Shown here: positions 55,409 through 57,434 of the stretch, piece by piece
Layout: every line of letters begins with the position of its first letter
How positions within the stretch are numbered: position 1 is the stretch's first letter
From: Methylophaga pinxianii
GTDB taxonomy: Bacteria; Pseudomonadota; Gammaproteobacteria; Nitrosococcales; Methylophagaceae
Assembly: GCF_020447225.1 (NCBI RefSeq)
Contig: NZ_JAJAEO010000170.1
Coordinates: forward strand, 1-57,434
DNA: 57,434 nt
Direction of reading: 5' to 3'
Program-made: the position numbers and the translations under genes
The notes under the pieces: model-generated
Seen by the model: the letters and a program-made list of their open reading frames with translations, nothing else
What the model was told of the DNA's origin: nothing
The model's database searches: none

Positions 55409-55870
55409 ATGACTCTATTTGATCATTTAAAGATTCCTGGAATTTTAATTTCCAGTTTGTTTCTTATTATCGCATGTCAGGCGACGGACACTAACCGTAT
55501 AATTGAAAAAAATAGCCCTTATAATTATCAAGATACCTTGGCTAATCTGGAGATTGCCATCTCTGAATATAACTACCGGATTATTCACAAAAGTGAAATT
55601 GGTTCGGCTATTCGAGAACGCGGTGATGAAACATTTCCGTTATCGATTGTAGTCAGTTTTTGTAATATCACATATGCCAAAGAAATGATGTTAATTAATG
55701 AGCAACTTATCAATGACATGCCTTGCATCATCACTGTCCGTGAAACTCAAAATGGCACCATTATTGGTACCCGTTTAATGGATGAAAATGTTGCTGATAC
55801 AGAACAGGCTGAATTTGCAAAAAAAATAAACAATAATCTGAAAAAAATAATGGAGGCTACCATTTTGTAG
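55409..55870 (+). CDS. DUF302-domain lipoprotein
   Basis: 153 residues. The signal peptide (about 8-22) ends in a lipobox IIAC with Cys23, so it is likely an outer-membrane or periplasmic lipoprotein. The DUF302 core (about 45-125) shows IVVSFCNITYAKEMMLIN and DMPCIITVRETQNGTIIG, the latter matching the PLRI-V-E-DG pattern of the family. Function unknown. It is the only rightward gene in this stretch and is convergent with xoxJ; a terminator stem overlaps its stop codon. Confidence 0.7.
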   Translation: MTLFDHLKIPGILISSLFLIIACQATDTNRIIEKNSPYNYQDTLANLEIAISEYNYRIIHKSEIGSAIRERGDETFPLSIVVSFCNITYAKEMMLINEQLINDMPCIITVRETQNGTIIGTRLMDENVADTEQAEFAKKINNNLKKIMEATIL

Positions 55871-55880
55871 CCTCCATTAA
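55841..55880. terminator. Bidirectional terminator between DUF302 gene and xoxJ
   Basis: TAATGGAGGCTAC (55848-55860) and GTAGCCTCCATTA (55867-55879), 13 perfect pairs, loop of six. A run of seven A on the left gives a T-run for the leftward xoxJ transcript. The stem overlaps the final codons and stop of the rightward gene. Confidence 0.93.
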
Positions 55881-55902
55881 ATTGTATTATCCCAAGTTGG
55901 GA

Positions 55903-56778
55903 TTAATCGTCATCATCTTTACGTGGTTTTTTAGCCGGTGTCGGGCTGACATTTTCTAATGATGGCAAATTGTATTCAGCAATGATTGCATCAATCTCAT
56001 CTTTGTTCTGATCAATAAACTTATTCAGTAATTTATTCCAATCTCTATTTGAATAACGAGTCGCCATACTGAAACTAAATACGTGTAATTGACCTAACTC
56101 ATTCAATGGGTTTACTGTGATTGGTACTTCGGAAATCTTGGCATAATAACCAGCGACTGGTCCCCACATAGGGATGACATCAATTTTGCCAGCTGCTAAA
56201 TCTTCAATCGCCCGGCCTGGACTTGCATTTACATCACCACTCATCAATTGATAATAAACAATATTATCTCCCAGCCCCATATCGATTAAAGCTTTGGTAG
56301 AAATGGCTCGATCAAATAAACCAATTTTCAATGGTCCATGTTTTTCATTAACTTCCTTTAAGTCGGCAAGCTTGGTGATTTCATAACCTTCACCACTACG
56401 ATAAGCAATGGCTTCAATTGAACTGAAATAGGGTTTAGTCGGCAACATAAAATCGGTGTGTTCCGGCACACTCATTGCCAAATCGCACATATAACCGCCG
56501 CGTTCCGGGTGTTCTTTTTTGATGGTGTTGCGGGCAAATCCAATTCGTTGTGGGAACCAGTAATATTCGACTGGAATACCGAGCTCTTCACCCAACAATT
56601 CGGCGATTTTATTATCAAACCCCTCTTTATTTTTATTGGAATAAGGCATGTTGTTCGGGTCGGCACACACCCTTAACACTTCTTGACCTGGTAGGGGTTT
56701 AAGATCTTCTGCATTAACAGCAAATGAGGCACCCATTAAAGCAGACGCCAGGATTGCCCATTTTTGTAGTTTGATCAT
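55903..56778 (-). CDS. xoxJ: XoxJ-like periplasmic solute-binding protein
   Basis: 291 residues from ATG 56778 (MIKLQKWAILASALMG), chosen because AAGGAAGAGAGA precedes it and it begins a proper signal peptide cleaved near VNA (about 23). The longer frame would lack a signal peptide. The mature domain has the type II periplasmic-binding fold of MxaJ/XoxJ: LPGQEVLRVCADPNNMPYSN, GYMCDLAMSVPEHTDFMLP, INTA-like and MSGDVNASPGRAIEDLAAG. The usual partner role is activation of, or electron hand-off by, XoxF; no sugar ligand pocket is implied. Its Cys in VCADPNNMPY is typical. No xoxG cytochrome follows it here. Confidence 0.88.
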   Translation of the reverse strand: MIKLQKWAILASALMGASFAVNAEDLKPLPGQEVLRVCADPNNMPYSNKNKEGFDNKIAELLGEELGIPVEYYWFPQRIGFARNTIKKEHPERGGYMCDLAMSVPEHTDFMLPTKPYFSSIEAIAYRSGEGYEITKLADLKEVNEKHGPLKIGLFDRAISTKALIDMGLGDNIVYYQLMSGDVNASPGRAIEDLAAGKIDVIPMWGPVAGYYAKISEVPITVNPLNELGQLHVFSFSMATRYSNRDWNKLLNKFIDQNKDEIDAIIAEYNLPSLENVSPTPAKKPRKDDDD

Positions 56779-56836
56779 TCTCTCTTCCTTATTTCTTGTG
56801 GGAATATATGTGACATTTCCTATGCCGATTTTGTTC

Positions 56837-56875
56837 AAAAAAAAACCCGGCATCCTTAAAAGATACCGGGTTTTT
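56837..56875 (-). terminator. Rho-independent terminator between xoxF and xoxJ
   Basis: AAAAACCCGGCATC (56841-56854) pairs with GATACCGGGTTTTT (56862-56875) with one mismatch. On the minus strand it is followed by nine T. It lies 37 bases after the xoxF stop and 60 bases before the xoxJ start. Confidence 0.93.
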
Positions 56876-56914
56876 AAACTTAACTTAAGTATATTTTTAT
56901 AATACTTAATGGTC

Positions 56915-57434
56915 TTACAAGCTAAATACGCTCAGAACACCACCCAGGTTAGTCCAGCTAGACAGTGCTTTGTAAGCACCAACTGCGCCCAGACCGTCTG
57001 AATCATTTTCCAAACTTGGGATAGCCATACCGATACCAGCCCAACCACCTACACCTGACAGTACAGAGATATACTGTTTGTTGTCATGTTTGTAAGTGTT
57101 GACGTTACCGATAATGCCTGAAGGTGTTTTGAATCTCCACAGTTCACGACCAGATTGGGCATCAACTGCTTTCAGGTAACCTTCCAGTGTACCGTAGAAC
57201 ACAACATCAGAGGCAGTGGCTAACGCACCTGACCATACTGAGAAACGCTCTGGGTTTGACCAGACGATTTTACCTTCACGTGCATCCCATGCGATGAAGT
57301 TACCCAAGTGTGTATCACCTTCTGGTGGGTACATGCTCAAGGTAGCACCAACGTATGGTTGACCCGCTACGTATTCAACTTCAAACGGTTCATAGTCCAT
57401 GCAAACATGGTTGGTCGGAACATAGAACAGACCG
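56915..57434 (-). CDS. xoxF: PQQ-dependent methanol dehydrogenase, XoxF type (3' part)
   Basis: C-terminal 173 residues; the frame is open to the window edge. It belongs to the eight-bladed PQQ-dehydrogenase family (periplasm), oxidising methanol with PQQ. Seen: [74 protein letters not shown] and [10 protein letters not shown]. The GDVVFYGT-like and [11 protein letters not shown] segments and the VLSVFSL end resemble XoxF more than MxaF. The lanthanide-defining Asp is upstream and not visible, so the Xox call is by C-terminal resemblance and the adjoining xoxJ. No stop codon or frameshift interrupts it. Confidence 0.82.
   Translation of the reverse strand, partial: GLFYVPTNHVCMDYEPFEVEYVAGQPYVGATLSMYPPEGDTHLGNFIAWDAREGKIVWSNPERFSVWSGALATASDVVFYGTLEGYLKAVDAQSGRELWRFKTPSGIIGNVNTYKHDNKQYISVLSGVGGWAGIGMAIPSLENDSDGLGAVGAYKALSSWTNLGGVLSVFSL

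Noticed and set aside
56915-57434. MxaF (calcium-type) identity of the methanol dehydrogenase
   Set aside because: The C-terminal segments and xoxJ fit XoxF better, but the defining Asp is outside the window, so the choice is not final.

Overview
The window looks like a chromosomal segment of a gammaproteobacterial methylotroph, most likely Methylophaga or a close relative. The gene order is typically gammaproteobacterial: lptM-lysA-dapF-DUF484-xerC, pilBCD-coaE-zapD-yacG-mutT, petABC-sspAB and thrB-DUF2782-polA. The right edge carries the 3' end of a PQQ methanol dehydrogenase of the XoxF (lanthanide-dependent) type, followed by xoxJ. The genus is inferred from this context and from remembered protein sequences; no search was run.

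Layout. (1) 1-8.8 kb: a PilZ protein, then a leftward run rsmE, DUF3301, a membrane-tethered receiver protein, prmC, moeB-like E1, JAMM-like M67 protein and pmbA. A rightward run follows: inositol-phosphatase-like protein, pgeF and a ZIP metal transporter. (2) 9.6-29 kb: lipopolysaccharide core and surface-glycan genes (waaF, a GT-C membrane protein, GT4, a NodU/CmcH carbamoyltransferase, a CgeB-like transferase, GT9, waaG, a tandem sugar kinase, waaP, gmhA with a coupled FAD oxidoreductase and aldo/keto reductase, hldE, waaC), then thrB. Between the convergent aldo/keto reductase and hldE genes sits an AT-rich islet. It holds a two-TM protein and a HEPN-like protein with an RxxxxH motif, and is bordered by modular intergenic repeats. 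(3) 29-37 kb: DUF2782 and polA, an 0.8 kb repeat/palindrome block between the convergent polA and xerC genes, then the leftward lptM-lysA-dapF-DUF484-xerC operon. (4) 37-46 kb: type IV pilus pilBCD with coaE, zapD and yacG, then leftward mutT, a zinc-binding protein, nadA and aspS. (5) 46-47.5 kb: a decayed stretch with a clear DUF502 pseudogene between fmdB and aspS and a possible IS3 OrfA remnant. (6) 47.5-57.4 kb: respiratory and methanol-oxidation genes: pseudoazurin, cytochrome bc1 (petABC), sspAB, a sensor kinase with an NtrC-type regulator, two secreted proteins of uncertain role, xoxJ and partial xoxF.

How they fit together. The last region combines methanol oxidation (XoxF/XoxJ), small periplasmic electron carriers and the bc1 complex, with a two-component system next to it that may sense a periplasmic or membrane cue. 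The regulator lacks the sigma-54-contacting GAFTGA motif although the loop keeps its length. The LPS region supplies ADP-heptose (gmhA, hldE; no gmhB here), two heptosyltransferases, core glycosyltransferases and core kinases, plus an apparently variable set of outer-sugar genes.

The strongest candidates for something new are the HEPN/two-TM islet with its repeat borders, the GAFTGA-less regulator beside xoxF, the C-terminally membrane-anchored receiver protein, the tandem LPS-kinase fusion, and the JAMM-like protein whose catalytic Glu is Gln. No tRNA, rRNA or CRISPR array was seen.
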